The notes under the pieces were generated by a model. It worked only from the letters and a program-made list of their open reading frames with translations. It made no database searches and was not told where the DNA came from. Positions 5,981 to 7,079 of a stretch of DNA of 7,079 nucleotides are shown piece after piece (within the stretch, counting starts at the first letter, position 1; each line of letters begins with the position of its first letter). The stretch covers positions 1 through 7,079 of the forward strand of contig JAGMFA010000107.1 of the NCBI GenBank assembly GCA_023127875.1, given 5' to 3'. A program made the translations under genes and the position numbers. The stretch is from Candidatus Zixiibacteriota bacterium. Lineage in GTDB: Bacteria; Zixibacteria; MSB-5A5; SM1-73.

Positions 5981-6013
5981 GGGGCATCTAACCGATAGGT
6001 GCCCCTCATTTTA
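5981..6013 (+). terminator. Hairpin terminator/leader, copy 2
   Basis: GGGGCATC (5981-5988) pairs with GGTGCCCC (5998-6005) across a 9-nt loop, followed by TCATTTTAT. The arms are identical to those at 5538-5563 and the tail nearly so. It may end transcription after the 88-aa gene or act as an attenuator for the next gene, whose ATG is only 24 nt downstream, too close for a separate promoter between them. Confidence 0.7.
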
Positions 6014-6015
6014 TC

Positions 6016-6029
6016 TGTGTGAGAACACA
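6016..6029 (+). promoter_or_regulatory. Start-site hairpin abutting the ATG at 6030
   Basis: TGTGT (6016-6020) and ACACA (6025-6029) form a perfect 5-bp stem capped by GAGA, a GNRA-type tetraloop, ending one base before the start codon. The only SD-like bases (GAG) lie in the loop, so folding could limit or shape initiation. The hairpin is short and could be chance. Confidence 0.3.
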
Positions 6030-6449
6030 ATGGGATACTATTCGGAACTCTATGAATGGGATGTAGATTTAATCATAACCAGCATTGATCTTCTCGCCAA
6101 AGAGGTAGATAAGCTGGAACATCCTACCATTTCGAATGTTGCCATATTTGAAGACGGTAAGATCAAGGAATGGCTCTCTTCTGGGCATGGGGAGACGCCG
6201 GTCTATTCCCAGGCTTATAGGATCGATAAAGATACCATTAAGATAACAGACATTGCTCAGGAATATGATAAATTCTATGACCTAGAAGAGGAGATTAAGC
6301 TTCTCGCCAGATATTCAGCTGGAGGAAGCCTATTTGTTCATCTTCGGGGTGAGGATGAGGCCCATTGGGGATATGTGATCAAGGATGGAAAAGCCTGGGA
6401 AATTATCTATGAGCTTGTCGAGAGATGTCGAAATCCTTTAAGCATTTGA
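6030..6449 (+). CDS. Hypothetical phage/plasmid-type protein, 139 aa
   Basis: The ATG at 6030 is the only sensible start, although the SD is poor and hidden in a small hairpin. The opening MGYYSELYEWDVDLI resembles a class of small phage and plasmid proteins that begin MGYYS or MGYYT. The C-terminal part, SLFVHLRGEDEAHWGYVIKDGKAWEI (a longer run, residues about 100-125), has the Gly-Glu-Asp...Trp-Gly/Arg-Tyr-Val...Asp-Gly-Lys pattern typical of those proteins, which have no known function. An acidic, helical middle (residues 75-92) separates the two. The protein is acidic and soluble. It overlaps the next gene by 25 bp. Recognition is by general pattern only and the role is unknown. Confidence 0.75.
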   Translation: MGYYSELYEWDVDLIITSIDLLAKEVDKLEHPTISNVAIFEDGKIKEWLSSGHGETPVYSQAYRIDKDTIKITDIAQEYDKFYDLEEEIKLLARYSAGGSLFVHLRGEDEAHWGYVIKDGKAWEIIYELVERCRNPLSI

Positions 6450-6796
6450 AAAAGCCTTCACCTAAAGCCGGTTGGCTGGTTAAGTATCAGGATCAACTTG
6501 GAGTAATTATCCGGGTCTATCCCGGCAAGGTTGTAAAGAGATGGGCAAAGGATTTGAACAAGACCAACAAAGAGAAGGCCAAACTCCGATATGGTGTGAC
6601 CATTGGATTCCCAGATAAGGCGCAATATTTTACTTCTGAGGACTTCAAGAATTCAATCAAGGTTCTATCGAAGAACTACAATGTTGGCTGCCTGTATGCG
6701 CTGGTGAGATTAGATGAATTCTTATTTGAAAGGCTAATTACTGGTGAGGATGAATCGTGTGAAGTCTCCTGCGGAAAGGAGAAAGAAGATGTATGA
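6425..6796 (+). CDS. Hypothetical protein with possible SH3-like N-terminal barrel, 123 aa
   Basis: The ATG at 6425 lies within the end of the preceding gene (25-bp overlap) with only a weak SD, and no later ATG, GTG or TTG start is better, so coupled translation is likely. The N-terminal segment PKAGWLVKYQDQLGVIIRVYPG (about residues 13-34) has the look of a small SH3-like or KOW-like beta barrel, which often binds nucleic acid or protein, but this is a guess from strand pattern alone. A basic region (residues 34-55) follows, then alternating strands, a helix with LDEFLFERL and an acidic, cysteine-containing tail (CEVSCGKEKEDV). Family not recognised. Confidence 0.72.
   Translation: MSKSFKHLKKPSPKAGWLVKYQDQLGVIIRVYPGKVVKRWAKDLNKTNKEKAKLRYGVTIGFPDKAQYFTSEDFKNSIKVLSKNYNVGCLYALVRLDEFLFERLITGEDESCEVSCGKEKEDV
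6775..6782 (+). promoter_or_regulatory. SD deciding the start of the 76-aa gene
   Basis: AAAGGAGA ends six bases before the ATG at 6789. Upstream in-frame ATGs at 6744 and 6750 lie inside the preceding gene and lack such a site. Confidence 0.7.
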
Positions 6797-7019
6797 ATGT
6801 CTGTTCTACAATGGCTGGATTGATCCTCCAGGCTATGAGCTGCTGGAGATAGATACCACCAGGTTTGGAGATAGTCCGGATCAGATCTTAGCCAATCCTG
6901 AGTTCAAGAGAGCTGTGGAAAAGTGCATGAAAAGATATTGTGAACCGGAAGATATCGACTGGGACTGCATATATCTCCTCAATCCGGATGATCTGATAAG
7001 ATGTTCAAAATTAGAATAA
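6789..7019 (+). CDS. Hypothetical acidic protein, 76 aa
   Basis: The ATG at 6789 has a clear SD and overlaps the stop of the previous gene by 8 bp, so it is part of the same translated chain of genes. The product is acidic. A first segment containing YNGWIDPPGYELLEIDTTRFG is followed by a helix (PEFKRAVEKCMKRYC, about residues 37-51) and by EDIDWDCIYLLNPDDLIRC. Four cysteines (C4, two in the helix region and surrounding sequence, one near the C terminus) are spread too widely for a recognisable metal site. The family is not recognised; the mix of aromatic and acidic residues is typical of small phage/plasmid proteins. No signal peptide or membrane span. Confidence 0.75.
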   Translation: MYECLFYNGWIDPPGYELLEIDTTRFGDSPDQILANPEFKRAVEKCMKRYCEPEDIDWDCIYLLNPDDLIRCSKLE

Positions 7020-7029
7020 GGGGTCCTCA

Positions 7030-7079
7030 ATGTTAAACTACAGAAAGTTTCTTCTATCTCTTGCTCCAGTATTTAACCA
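7030..7079 (+). CDS. Start of a further gene, cut by the window end
   Basis: An ATG at 7030 opens a frame that stays open to the end of the window (MLNYRKFLLSLAPVFN, 16 residues visible). An SD-like AAGGGG (7017-7022) precedes it by seven bases and overlaps the stop of the upstream gene, in keeping with the tight packing of the region. Too little is visible for identification; the hydrophobic start might be a helix or the beginning of a membrane-associated segment. Confidence 0.5.
   Translation, partial: MLNYRKFLLSLAPVFN

Noticed and set aside
5522..6999. 13-nt direct repeat GATGATCTGATAA at 5522-5534 and 6987-6999
   Set aside because: One copy encodes part of a protein and the other is intergenic with no shared context, so chance is the simplest explanation.
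1..7079. CRISPR array, insertion sequence ends or att sites
   Set aside because: No regularly spaced repeats, transposase motifs or paired direct repeats at gene boundaries were seen.

Overview
The window is a compact, single-strand block of bacterial-type genes, all on the + strand, with short or negative gaps and strong Shine-Dalgarno (SD) sequences (AAGGAGG-like). The bacterial-type single-stranded DNA-binding protein, the likely DUF932 fragment at the left edge and the many small genes without recognisable families suggest accessory DNA: a plasmid, a phage or an integrated element. No integrase, transposase, capsid or replication initiator is visible, so the type of element cannot be settled. 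The DNA is moderately AT-rich with frequent AGA/AGG arginine codons. I cannot name the host lineage.

Layout. Positions 1-314 hold the C-terminal end of a probable DUF932 phage/plasmid-type protein. Positions 404-966 hold two small unknown genes. Positions 967-1091 form an intergenic leader built from three inverted repeats (971-979/1058-1066, 988-995/999-1006, 1011-1019/1041-1049) that can fold as a three-way junction directly upstream of a good SD. Positions 1092-4638 are the core: a 406-residue cysteine-rich protein of unknown family, a MoxR-type AAA+ ATPase, and a DUF2201-type protein that joins an HExxH metallopeptidase-like domain to a VWA domain. The ATPase and VWA genes overlap, as expected of a co-working pair. 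Positions 4652-5502 carry two small zinc-ribbon-like proteins and ssb. From 5503 to the right end lie small unknown genes, two of them preceded by near-identical GGGGCATC...GGTGCCCC hairpins placed 23-24 nt before a start codon. A further gene begins at 7030 and leaves the window.

How the genes may work together. The confident functional unit is the MoxR ATPase with its VWA/metallopeptidase-like partner, a combination known in general to act in ATP-driven remodelling or maturation of target proteins. The upstream cysteine-rich protein is close enough to be a third component or a substrate, but this is inference. SSB points to DNA metabolism by the same element. The least explained signals are the structured leader before the three-gene core and the duplicated hairpin leader further right.
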